From NCBI GenBank assembly GCA_004378665.1, contig SOIA01000014.1, positions 1 through 15,027 of the forward strand: a stretch of 15,027 bases of DNA, in the 5' to 3' direction. Position numbers and translations under genes: made by a program. Of this stretch, positions 6,866 through 14,941 are shown one piece after another. The notes under the pieces are model-generated. The model was not told the origin of the DNA. It did not search any database and was given only the letters and a program-made list of their open reading frames with translations. Each line of letters starts with the position of its first letter. The stretch's first letter is position 1. The DNA comes from Candidatus Aminicenantota bacterium (GTDB lineage Bacteria; Acidobacteriota; Aminicenantia; Aminicenantales; Aminicenantaceae).

Positions 6866-7777
6866 GGCCCTGACCTTTTCCAGGGACTCCGGATCCTCTG
6901 CATTCATCAGAGTCGGAGATGACTCCCAGCGGCGGCTGATTCTTCGGCCTAACCCGGACAGCACTTTTCCCGACCCCAATTCCACCAGCACATCGATATT
7001 TTCCTCGTTCAGTATTTCCATCGACCTGTACCAGAGGACCGGACGGGTCACCTGTCTTTTCAGGGAATCTCTCGCCTCATCACCTTTGTGGATTATTTTT
7101 GCGTCCACGTTGGTGATTATCGGAAAATTCAGGTCTTTGAATTCGACATCATCCAGATCACAAGAGAGCTTCTCCTCCGCGCTTTTCATGAGGCGGCAGT
7201 GAAACGGCGCGCTCACCGGGAGCATCACAAACCTGGGGGGATTGATCAGAGCCAGAGCTTTCTCGACAGCCTCTTTATGCCCGGCAATGACGACCTGTTC
7301 CTGACTGTTCCAGTTCGCGATCTCAACCACTCCATCCGTGACATTTGCCAAAGCCTTTTCCACATCTTCGTAGTCAGATCCCAGGACTGCGGCCATTGCC
7401 CCCACGCCCACAGGGACGGCTTCCTGCATGTATTTTCCTCTTTTGTGGACAAGGCGGAGCGCATCCTCGAATCCCAAAGAGCCGGCAGCCACGAGAGCCG
7501 AATACTCACCCAGGCTGTGACCGGCAGCAATACTGGCGTTCTTTCCAAGAAGAACATATGCCACATAGCTGACTGCAAGGAGAGCGGGCTGCGTGTTCTG
7601 TGTCAGCTTCAGTTCGTCCTCAGGTCCTTCAAAACAAAGCTTTGAGATCTTGTACTCGAGTGCCTCATCTGCCCTCGCGAAAATCTCCTGTGCCTGAGGC
7701 GAAGATTCATAAAAATCTTTCCCCATCCCCACTGCCTGGGAACCCTGTCCGGGGAATAAAAAAGCCGCACCACTCAT
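6857..7777 (-). CDS. fabD: Malonyl-CoA:ACP transacylase FabD
   Basis: FabD moves the malonyl group from coenzyme A to acyl carrier protein, supplying the extender for type II fatty acid synthesis in the cytoplasm. The 306-residue protein has the GQGSQ motif (10-14), the nucleophile elbow GHSLGEYSAL with catalytic Ser88, the malonyl-binding Arg113 (RGKYMQEAVP), catalytic His193 (APFHCRLM) and the late motif VELGSGKVLSGL (265-276). The length is typical for a stand-alone FabD rather than a polyketide synthase domain. AAGGAG lies five bases before the ATG. Only 18 bases separate it from the stop of the upstream surA-like gene, so it is probably the last gene of the tamB operon. The usual fab neighbours (fabH, fabG, acpP, fabF) are absent, which is less common for fabD. 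Its stop lies inside the end of pgsA. Confidence 0.96.
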   Translation of the reverse strand: MSGAAFLFPGQGSQAVGMGKDFYESSPQAQEIFARADEALEYKISKLCFEGPEDELKLTQNTQPALLAVSYVAYVLLGKNASIAAGHSLGEYSALVAAGSLGFEDALRLVHKRGKYMQEAVPVGVGAMAAVLGSDYEDVEKALANVTDGVVEIANWNSQEQVVIAGHKEAVEKALALINPPRFVMLPVSAPFHCRLMKSAEEKLSCDLDDVEFKDLNFPIITNVDAKIIHKGDEARDSLKRQVTRPVLWYRSMEILNEENIDVLVELGSGKVLSGLGRRISRRWESSPTLMNAEDPESLEKVRASL

Positions 7778-7782
7778 CTCGA

Positions 7783-7788
7783 CTCCTT
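7783..7788 (-). promoter_or_regulatory. Ribosome binding site of fabD
   Basis: On the minus strand AAGGAG stands five bases before the fabD ATG. It lies in the 18-base gap after the surA-like stop and supports both this start and independent initiation within a shared mRNA. Confidence 0.8.
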
Positions 7789-7795
7789 TATTGAT

Positions 7796-8464
7796 CTACT
7801 CAGGCGATTTCAAACCGCCTTTGATGACCTGAATATCAGATTTATCCCTTAAATTCATTATCCAATCCTGGATCTGAGCCTTGATCTTCTCCTGCTTGAT
7901 GCCGGATTCAATCTCATCGAGGATTTCCATCATCGGCATCGGTTCGACTCCTTTTTCCTTTTGAACAGGAACATAACTCCTTTGGTAATACTCTTCGATC
8001 TCCTTCAAGCTGACAGGGTTCGCCCTGCTGAATCTCTCCGATATGATCGTTTGATAAGCCATCTTCTCCCGGAGGAAATCCTTCAAATTCTCCCAATCCA
8101 GGCCAAAATGCGTTAGCCTCCTCTCGACTTCATCGGCTCCCAGCCTCTGCGTGATCCGCATCAGGTTCTCATCGAGCCTCTCCGCATCTATCAACACTTC
8201 CTCCCCGGACAACTGAATCACCACCTTCTGGTCGATCAATTTCTGGAGGATCAACGAACGAGGATCTTCCGCTTCTTCTCCAATCTCTTCCGCATAAAGC
8301 CCGAAGGCTTCAGCAATCCGCACATCGGTCAAGGTGATGACCTCTTCATTCACGACAGCCACGATACGGTCGACCATTTGTGAGCCGGAAAAAATGAAAG
8401 TCGAACCGATGAACGCGCTCAGGAGAAAGAGTATTGCCGCTCGTTTCATTCTCTGCATATTCAT
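7796..8464 (-). CDS. SurA-like periplasmic chaperone lacking a parvulin domain
   Basis: A 222-residue protein. A basic start and hydrophobic stretch (residues 7-28) form a signal peptide or anchor. The next segment, VDRIVAVVNEEVITLTDV (31-48), is the hallmark of the SurA/PpiD/PrsA chaperone N domain, followed by the helical LILQKLIDQKVVIQ region (71-84). The C-terminal helix (about 188-208, EKIKAQIQDWIMNLRDKSDIQVI) resembles the SurA segment that packs back on the N domain. The parvulin peptidyl-prolyl isomerase domains that normally lie between them are missing, which explains the length of about half that of E. coli SurA. It probably binds unfolded outer-membrane proteins in the periplasm without isomerase activity. 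The ATG at 8464 overlaps the omp85 stop by one base (TGATG), a layout that couples translation. Met3 or Met6 are alternative starts, since no clear ribosome site is seen. The product assignment is good; the exact partner is inferred from the operon. Confidence 0.85.
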   Translation of the reverse strand: MNMQRMKRAAILFLLSAFIGSTFIFSGSQMVDRIVAVVNEEVITLTDVRIAEAFGLYAEEIGEEAEDPRSLILQKLIDQKVVIQLSGEEVLIDAERLDENLMRITQRLGADEVERRLTHFGLDWENLKDFLREKMAYQTIISERFSRANPVSLKEIEEYYQRSYVPVQKEKGVEPMPMMEILDEIESGIKQEKIKAQIQDWIMNLRDKSDIQVIKGGLKSPE

Positions 8465-11238
8465 CAGAAGAGGTTTCCGATCGTGAAGAAAACCAGAGGT
8501 TTTCTTTCCTCCCTGGGATCATTCAGATTCCAGCCCAATTCCAGACGTATCGGACCCAGTGGAGTCCTGTACCGAATCCCGAAGCCCACCGCATTCTGCA
8601 TAGAGACTAACGCGATATCCTCTATTCTTTCGAAGACGTTACCGACATCGTAAAAGAAAGTGCCCCTCAAATCCTTGAGCGCCGAAAGAATCGGAAAAGT
8701 GACCTCAAAATTCAGCAGCAGCAAGGCCTCTCCTCCGACAGGTTTTCCCGAGACCTCATCGACGGGACCCAGTTCATCAAACCTTTCTCCGCGAAAAGAA
8801 TTGCTTCCACCGGCAAAAAACCTCTCATGAATCGGAATGTTCATCTTTCCGCCGCCGAATCCCAGACGAAAAGTCATGTTAAAGAATATGTCGGACAAAA
8901 TGGGCACATAATGCTGGTTTCTGATGAACGTCTTTATATAATTCGATTCATCTTCCAGAAGGGGAAAGGCTTTCTCCAGCGCGAGGCTGAGAAAAGATCC
9001 TCTATGCGGATTAATCGGATCATCCCTCCTGTCCCAGATAAAGCTCCCGGTGATCGAAGTCACGGAATATGGAGAAAACTGCCGGTCAACCTCATTCGGT
9101 TCGATCTGAAGGTCAATGAGAGTCGTTTCCGCCCATTTCAAGGACGCTAAAAACGTCACCTTCTCTGAAACGCGCTTGATCGTTGTCAAACTCATCCCCT
9201 TGCCGTCAGAGGTATAACTTTCGCGGTAAATCTGCTCCACCCAGGTGTTCCAGGAAGTCGCGACGGGAAGGCCGAAGAAATATGGCTGATCCCAGGAGAG
9301 CACCGCTCTCTTGTCCGCGAGGCTGTACTGGCCGACAAGACTGGCTTGACCCGCAGAACCAAAGACGTTGCTCCGGATGAATTCAGCGGTTCCCCTCAGT
9401 CTCCAAGGCACATCCCAGATTCCGAATGCTTCAGGCTTAGTCGCTGTTTCCAGGCCTAATCCCAAACTGGCATAATTTCTCTTTCCCTCTCGAACTTTGA
9501 TGACAACATTTTCACGTTCAGGAGAGAGAGATATCTCCTCGATCTGCACACTCGTGAAAATCCCCAGCCGCTCAAGCCTCCTCTTCGACTCTCTAATCCC
9601 GTTAGAACGAGCATAGTCACCTTCTTTGATCCTCAACTCGCGGAGAATGGCCTTTCGACCTGTCGTATCGTTTCCAGTAATGATAATCTTCTCAATTTTG
9701 ACTTTGTTCCCTTCGTTTATCCTGAATGTGACAGAAAACAGATCATCTCCCGCTTCATCAATCCTGGCCGTGATCTCTGTTCCGCGGAAGCCCTGGTTCA
9801 AGTAGTGACTCTCCAATTTTTCCATGTCTTTTTGCAGGTTGAGCGGGACAAACGGCCCGCCTTCGGAACTGCCAATCTGCTCAAACAAAACTCTCGAATC
9901 GAATGAACGGGCTCCTTCAAAAGAAATCCTTTGGATCTTCTGCTGGTTGCCCTCCTGGATAAAGAACAGAACTTCCACTCCATTTCTCTTCCGCACAAAG
10001 TTTGTATCGACATGCGCATCCGGGAATCCATTCAACTCATACAGAAACTCAATCTCTTCGGGCAGATCCAACAACCTTTGCCCGTCTATCCATTTCAGAA
10101 GAGGAGTCCTCTCTCTCACACCAAGCTCGGCTTCCAACTGAGAGGGGGCAAAATAATTCAATCCGTTGTATGAAATTTTCAAAATCTTGTTCTTTTCATT
10201 CGGAGTCACAGTATGAATCACGCGCATCCTGTTATCTTCTCTCTCTATAGATGATGTGACCGAAGCAAAAAGATATCCCTTCTTCCTCATGTGGCCCAGG
10301 ATCTTGGCCTCTCCCTCTTTCACTCCCCAATCTTCAAATATCCGTGTTTCCCAGATCGGACGCAAAATCTCTAAAGGAACCTTCGCTCCTTCCACCACAA
10401 TCTCAATCCTCTCGTTGGGAATGACGATTAGGGACAGTGAAACACTTCCTTCTCGTTCATCAAATCTGACTTTTCCGACCTCGATCTCCGCTCTCTGGTA
10501 TTCATTCGCACTATAAACATCCTTGAGCTTTGTGATATCCTCGGCAAGCATCGAAGGAATGAGCCTCTTCCCTTCTTTGCTTTTCATGACAATCCTCAGC
10601 TCATCTTCAGGAAGAATCACATCTCCCGAAAAACTGATCTCTGTGATGACGAACTTCTTGAAAGAGATTATTCTGAAGAAAACATCGAAAGAGGAACTTT
10701 TGGGATCTTTTTTCGTGAAGGTCTCAATCTCTGGCTGAAAATACCCTTCCTGAATTAAGGCTTCCTTTAATTCCTCAGCCGCTTTCTCGAGTTTCTCCTC
10801 CGTGAAAAATGTGCCCTCCCGCAGCGAACTGATGTTCACCCTCAACTTTTGCCGGGGAAGCTTTTCCTCCGCCTGGAAGACTATCCTTCGAGCGAAGAGT
10901 TTTCTCGTCAGAAGATAAGTCAATCGGACATCGAGGTCTCCTTCTTTGACGACCTGAATTTCGGAGAAAAGTCCTGTCTTGTAGATTTGCTTGATGCTGG
11001 AACTTACTCTGTTTAAAGAGAAAGGCTCTCCTTCTTTTATCGGGATCAACTTCTTCATATCTTCTCCACTGGATTGACCATCGACCATAACGGAAACAGC
11101 GGCGATCCGGGGAGAGGAACTCAGAGACTGGGAGACAGACTCTAAGGGAAGGAATCCCAATAGCAGACAGAGAAGAGATAAACCGAAGACCGCTTTCTTT
11201 ATGTTCACGGGATTAAAACCTCTTTCGAATCTTGACAT
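8464..11238 (-). CDS. Omp85 outer-membrane assembly factor (BamA/TamA family), about seven POTRA repeats
   Basis: Omp85 proteins insert beta-barrel proteins into the outer membrane. After a signal peptide (NIKKAVFGLSLLCLLLGFL) come repeated POTRA-like units with the pattern strand-helix-GxF/GY-helix-strand. By eye they fall at about 44-113, 116-193, 196-277, 278-350, 351-431, 434-511 and 513-587. The barrel occupies about 588 to the end, with the DRRDDPINPHRGSF motif (736-749), the loop-6 FRG (815-817) and a terminal Phe. E. coli BamA has five POTRAs and TamA three, so this one is long. It could be the cell's BamA or a TamA-like partner; being fused in an operon to tamB fits either. The start is uncertain: ATG 11238 (used here) overlaps tamB by 26 bp, TTG 11241 is one codon earlier, and GTG 11208 would give a 4-bp gap and a cleaner signal peptide. 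Its stop overlaps the next start by one base. Confidence 0.93.
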   Translation of the reverse strand: MSRFERGFNPVNIKKAVFGLSLLCLLLGFLPLESVSQSLSSSPRIAAVSVMVDGQSSGEDMKKLIPIKEGEPFSLNRVSSSIKQIYKTGLFSEIQVVKEGDLDVRLTYLLTRKLFARRIVFQAEEKLPRQKLRVNISSLREGTFFTEEKLEKAAEELKEALIQEGYFQPEIETFTKKDPKSSSFDVFFRIISFKKFVITEISFSGDVILPEDELRIVMKSKEGKRLIPSMLAEDITKLKDVYSANEYQRAEIEVGKVRFDEREGSVSLSLIVIPNERIEIVVEGAKVPLEILRPIWETRIFEDWGVKEGEAKILGHMRKKGYLFASVTSSIEREDNRMRVIHTVTPNEKNKILKISYNGLNYFAPSQLEAELGVRERTPLLKWIDGQRLLDLPEEIEFLYELNGFPDAHVDTNFVRKRNGVEVLFFIQEGNQQKIQRISFEGARSFDSRVLFEQIGSSEGGPFVPLNLQKDMEKLESHYLNQGFRGTEITARIDEAGDDLFSVTFRINEGNKVKIEKIIITGNDTTGRKAILRELRIKEGDYARSNGIRESKRRLERLGIFTSVQIEEISLSPERENVVIKVREGKRNYASLGLGLETATKPEAFGIWDVPWRLRGTAEFIRSNVFGSAGQASLVGQYSLADKRAVLSWDQPYFFGLPVATSWNTWVEQIYRESYTSDGKGMSLTTIKRVSEKVTFLASLKWAETTLIDLQIEPNEVDRQFSPYSVTSITGSFIWDRRDDPINPHRGSFLSLALEKAFPLLEDESNYIKTFIRNQHYVPILSDIFFNMTFRLGFGGGKMNIPIHERFFAGGSNSFRGERFDELGPVDEVSGKPVGGEALLLLNFEVTFPILSALKDLRGTFFYDVGNVFERIEDIALVSMQNAVGFGIRYRTPLGPIRLELGWNLNDPREERKPLVFFTIGNLF

Positions 11239-14200
11239 CAAATGCTATCCGCCCTTCTTCATTACGGGTTCCGACCAAAGAGATATCATTTGTCAGCTGC
11301 CATTCCATCCGCACGATCTCATCTCTCTGAGTGTTGAGGTTAGTGGAATAGAGGACGAAGAAATTTTTTGATAATTTCTTTCCGACCGTTAAACGAGCGT
11401 TTATCGCCGAGGAGGACCCCTGGACAAACGGGTCGATCCTGAATTGATCCATGGCGAAGAGCCCCTCGGCGCGTTTTATGGCTTCTTCTGAAAGCTGATA
11501 TGAGAGCAAAGACGTCGAGCTCAGCTGCGTGCTGGCATCGTAGGAATACGTCCTCTTGAAGGCCTCTCCCAATGCCAGCAAAGCAAGGACATCCTCGGGG
11601 GGCAAGGGAGGTGAGGAAGTGAATTCAGGATTGAGATTGTCCAACAGGCCTTCGAGAGAAAATGTGACTCTGTAATCCTTAACGTATGCCTCACCTGTGA
11701 AGCTGATGTAGGGCTCGGTGCTGACAGGATTTATGAAACTCACGCGTCCGACGAGGAGCTTGAATTCTCTATCCTGAAAATAGACTTCACCACTCAGGAC
11801 TTCTATATCACCCAGTATGACAGGCTCGCTCACGCTGCCTCTGACAGTCAAATCAAACCTGCCTCTGACTCTGCCTATGGAGTTCTCCATCCATGCATCG
11901 TCATCCGCCCGCAACCGGATATCCAGTGAGAGGTCATCGAAAAAGCCAGGCTCTTCCTCCATCTGCAAATGAGGTGTGGAATAAAAAGCGAACTCCTCAT
12001 CCACCTCCCGCCTCCAGGAAAGCCTGTGCGCGTAGAGGTCTCCCTTCAGGAGGAACTGGTCGGGCCCCTTGATCAGGCGCAACGTTCCATCGGCCAGTGC
12101 CCTCGTCCTATCAGCCGGAGAAAGCAGCAAATTCTCTCCCTGCAATCTTACATCGATCACCTCGATCCCATCCGGACCGACTTTCAACTCCCCGTCTCCC
12201 TGCACATCGCCTCCGCCCATTTTTGCCTGGAGAGAGCGAAAAGTGAGCAGGTTGTTATCCACGAACATCAGTCCGGAGTAATCCCTGAAGGCATGGGCAA
12301 ACCCGGGCAGAGGGAAAACCGAACCCTTAAAATCAACCGCTCCTTTTACCTGAGGAGAGGATTTGGGTCCTTTCACCTCGCCGAGGAAATTCACGCGCCC
12401 TTCCGCGCCTGTCCCGGGGAAAAGAAGATCGAGGTTGTTGAAACTGCCTCTTATGCCGACCAAAATCATATCCTCGATGAGGGGGACCGAGAAAGACACG
12501 TGGAAATAATTCTGACCGGGCAGAAAATTCCCCATCAGCTCCAGACCCAGTGTCCCATCCGATTGAGTAAACCGTGCCAGTCCCCTGGCTCCGGTCTTCT
12601 GGAAGGGAGAATGGTAAAGGTCTTCTATCTCAAAAGGGCCCAGGGCAAAGTCCTGGCCAAACACGCCCTTTCCGTTCAGGAGGAAGTTCAGGTCTCCTGT
12701 CATCCCGGAATACAGAGAGGAGAGGTCGATCCCCTCTCCCAGGATGTCGATGTCGAATTCCCGGCTGGTAAAGCCGAGGGTGATGTCTCCTTTCATCACT
12801 CCTTCATGGATGCCGAACTGCAGCTCGGACAGAGAGAGCGAGTCTCCCCCCCATTCCAGTTTGCCCTTGACTTCTTTCAGTTCCTGGCCAATGAAATTCA
12901 TGAGGGAACCGGCAAAATCTCCTTTGACCCGGATATCCTCTCCCTTTTGTCTGATCTCAAAGTTCCCTGATGCTTCCCCTTCGAGAGGAAATTCAATATC
13001 CAATACGGGAAAGATTCTCTCCACGAAGCCCCGCTCCATATGGACATCTGCTCTCACGCCCTCCAGGCCGGAGAAGATGCCGATTCTTCCCTTCATGTAC
13101 GGGTCATCTACGTTGAACCTTCCGAAGAAATCTCCCTTGATGATCTCGGCTTCACCCTTGACGGATTGGGCATTGAATTTCCCAAAACCTCCGGGAGAAA
13201 GAGAAAAACTTGAATTGACCTGAGGATCAGAATATTCGCCGAATATTTGCAGGTCCATTTCGCCGCTTCCGCGAATCTCCGCAAAGGCATAACTCTTTGA
13301 AAGCAAGACGGAAAGGAAATGCCTGCCTCTTTTGAGGTCTGTGACGTCGCCCTGAATAGCGATATCCAGGTCCTCGCCCACATTGATCTTCCCATCCAAA
13401 GCGAATTCGCCAAAATCAGAGCTGAATCTCGGAGAAGAAAAAAGCACCTCCTTCTTCAAATTCCAGCGGAACTTGATTGGGCCCCGGAAAGGAAAACGTT
13501 CGGATTCGGACAGGGAGAACTCGTCTCTGAATTCCAGGTCGGCCTCAAGCCTTTTTTTATCGACTGAAAATTCCCCCCATACCGGAGTGGAGACCGGCCA
13601 CGGCAAATCAAAATATTCTGCGACTGGATCGAGGAAAGCGCCTTTCAGCGTGCCATCGACTTTATCCCCTGCGAAACGAAGCTTGACGTACTCCCTCGGC
13701 AATGTCCGCTTCTGATAATTGAACTCGACGGTCTGCACGTCTTCCCGATAATCGATCCTTCCTCTGAGTTCTCCCATGAACACGCCGTTCAAAATGAGAT
13801 TATTGCTTGAAAAGTCAGCCTTGAATGCGACTCCTTCCTCATCTCTGGTTAAAGTTCCCCGGCCTTCCGTGCTTCCTTCCCAATCAAAAGGCAGATGAAG
13901 AAGCTCAATTATCCACGGCGCGCTGGCTTTGAATGATGTCTCGAGGTTAAGCTGGGGATTTGACGGATCGACCAAGCTGCCTTCCGATTCCAGGCTGAAA
14001 TCTTTAGTATCGATCTTGAGTCTTTTCACATGAATCCTCTGTCCCCGGCTCTCGATCAAACAGTCTATCTTTCCCTCCATCCTCGGCAGCGGGCTGCTAG
14101 GCTCAAAGAGGTTGTCCTCGGCCTTTGCCTCCAGAGAAAATTCACTCCTGTGCTGCGTGAAAACAGCTTCTATTCCTCTCGACTGAAAACTCATATCTTG

Positions 14201-14620
14201 TCCCTGGAAATAAAATTCTCCGTTCTTGATCAAACCCTCTTCGACCAGAACCGGAAAAGACAGCTCGAATTCTCCTTGGGCCTTCTCATCTTCCTTTTGA
14301 GAGTCATCTGAAATTCTCAGGACGGGATGTTCGATAACAACTCTGAAGGGCCTCGACTTGGTCAGCAACGATCCGTAAGAAATTCTCATGCTGATTTTTT
14401 CCGCGGAAAAGAAGGGGGAGGGAGAGCGAGTTCTTACATTCTCCATGATGAGCACAGGAGGAAAAAAGGACATTTCAAGAGTGTCGTAATGAAAGCTCGA
14501 CTCGATTTTATTTTTGATCTGGCTGAGAAAGATATTCTTGATAAAAACACCTGCTCCCAAAAAAAACAGGGCAATGATCGAAAAGAATATCAGCGATCTA
14601 ACGATTCTCTTAATTTTCAT
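11213..14620 (-). CDS. tamB: TamB-family inter-membrane protein (DUF490 C-terminal domain)
   Basis: TamB proteins are anchored in the inner membrane and cross the periplasm as a long, groove-like beta-helix. They contact an Omp85 protein through the C-terminus and serve in outer-membrane protein assembly and probably phospholipid transport. The 1135-residue protein has one N-terminal membrane helix (about 8-27) after a basic KIKR start and a long run of beta-rich, repeat-like segments with frequent G-x-G/L-x-G turns. The conserved C-terminal TamB domain follows: residues around 945-990 (EVYFQDREFKLLVGRVSF...FTGEAYVKDYRVTF) and the signature PLPPEDVLALLALGEAFK (about 1005-1022). The last residues, FDVKIRKRF, end in Phe like an outer-membrane barrel strand. 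E. coli TamB is slightly longer (about 1260). It heads the operon and overlaps the omp85 start. No clear Shine-Dalgarno precedes ATG 14620. AsmA-type proteins are relatives, but the C-terminus decides for TamB. Confidence 0.92.
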   Translation of the reverse strand: MKIKRIVRSLIFFSIIALFFLGAGVFIKNIFLSQIKNKIESSFHYDTLEMSFFPPVLIMENVRTRSPSPFFSAEKISMRISYGSLLTKSRPFRVVIEHPVLRISDDSQKEDEKAQGEFELSFPVLVEEGLIKNGEFYFQGQDMSFQSRGIEAVFTQHRSEFSLEAKAEDNLFEPSSPLPRMEGKIDCLIESRGQRIHVKRLKIDTKDFSLESEGSLVDPSNPQLNLETSFKASAPWIIELLHLPFDWEGSTEGRGTLTRDEEGVAFKADFSSNNLILNGVFMGELRGRIDYREDVQTVEFNYQKRTLPREYVKLRFAGDKVDGTLKGAFLDPVAEYFDLPWPVSTPVWGEFSVDKKRLEADLEFRDEFSLSESERFPFRGPIKFRWNLKKEVLFSSPRFSSDFGEFALDGKINVGEDLDIAIQGDVTDLKRGRHFLSVLLSKSYAFAEIRGSGEMDLQIFGEYSDPQVNSSFSLSPGGFGKFNAQSVKGEAEIIKGDFFGRFNVDDPYMKGRIGIFSGLEGVRADVHMERGFVERIFPVLDIEFPLEGEASGNFEIRQKGEDIRVKGDFAGSLMNFIGQELKEVKGKLEWGGDSLSLSELQFGIHEGVMKGDITLGFTSREFDIDILGEGIDLSSLYSGMTGDLNFLLNGKGVFGQDFALGPFEIEDLYHSPFQKTGARGLARFTQSDGTLGLELMGNFLPGQNYFHVSFSVPLIEDMILVGIRGSFNNLDLLFPGTGAEGRVNFLGEVKGPKSSPQVKGAVDFKGSVFPLPGFAHAFRDYSGLMFVDNNLLTFRSLQAKMGGGDVQGDGELKVGPDGIEVIDVRLQGENLLLSPADRTRALADGTLRLIKGPDQFLLKGDLYAHRLSWRREVDEEFAFYSTPHLQMEEEPGFFDDLSLDIRLRADDDAWMENSIGRVRGRFDLTVRGSVSEPVILGDIEVLSGEVYFQDREFKLLVGRVSFINPVSTEPYISFTGEAYVKDYRVTFSLEGLLDNLNPEFTSSPPLPPEDVLALLALGEAFKRTYSYDASTQLSSTSLLSYQLSEEAIKRAEGLFAMDQFRIDPFVQGSSSAINARLTVGKKLSKNFFVLYSTNLNTQRDEIVRMEWQLTNDISLVGTRNEEGRIAFDVKIRKRF

Positions 14621-14621
14621 T

Positions 14622-14658
14622 GTTATTCATAAGCTTGTGCATAACCCGTTATTCATAA
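14622..14658. promoter_or_regulatory. Operator-like repeats immediately upstream of tamB
   Basis: The 11-mer gttattcataa occurs exactly twice, at 14622-14632 and 14648-14658, 26 bases apart, right before the tamB start. Between them, tgcataac and gttattca form an inverted pair with a two-base spacer (14638-14655, one mismatch, perfect core ataac-cc-gttat). Three related half-sites within 37 bases next to an operon's first start codon look like a regulator binding site. The regulator is unknown, and I could not find a convincing -35/-10 pair here. Confidence 0.4.
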
Positions 14659-14865
14659 AATCTGCCGATACCATGCACAATTTTTGGAACGGGGAGATAA
14701 TTCCTTTATTACGGGGAACAGATCCTCTCTTCCCTAAAATAAAAACTCAATGGGCCTGTCCTTTTTATAGCGAAAATAACCTGTAAATATAACATTTTTT
14801 GTCAAAAATATAAATTTGGACCGCATTCATATTATACCACCAAGAGCCAGCAACTTCATTCCTGT
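14659..14865. other. AT-rich intergenic region without a recognisable gene
   Basis: This is the middle of the roughly 320-bp gap between tamB and the gene cut by the right edge. It is AT-rich, with T and A runs and a TTGACA hexamer on the minus strand (14800-14805), but no acceptable -10 follows at 16-18 bases. A short ggcctgtcctttttat stretch (14753-14768) resembles one arm of the repeats at 2807 and 14866, perhaps a decayed copy. The tamB operon promoter should lie here or in the adjacent repeats. I see no open frame with a start, no tRNA and no structured RNA motif. Confidence 0.5.
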
Positions 14866-14918
14866 GAAAAAAGGGGACCGGCAACTTTTTTAATTAAAAG
14901 TAGCCTGTTCCCTTTTTC
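14866..14918. terminator. Hairpin repeat copy C, candidate terminator of the biotinyl-domain gene
   Basis: The arms aaaaaggggaccggcaactttt and aaaagtagcctgttcccttttt pair along 22 bases with about three imperfections, around a short ttaatt loop. Read on the minus strand, it follows the stop codon at 14942 by about 24 bases, and its 3' arm ends in CCCC followed by a T run, the form of an intrinsic terminator. The arm sequence (ggggacc/aggc-aactttt) is related to the outer arms of copies A and B, so the same repeat family seems to have supplied a terminator here. It would also keep upstream transcription out of the tamB operon. Confidence 0.6.
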
Positions 14919-14941
14919 CTTTTTCTCAAGAATCAGGGGGG

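Noticed and set aside
11969..12970. 333-codon + strand open frame opposite tamB
   Set aside because: It is long but antisense to tamB, with compositionally odd translation (rich in His, Gln, Pro and Arg) and no recognisable motif or ribosome site.
2807..14918. CRISPR array formed by the repeated palindromes
   Set aside because: There are only a few dispersed copies in mixed orientation, without regular spacers or cas genes.
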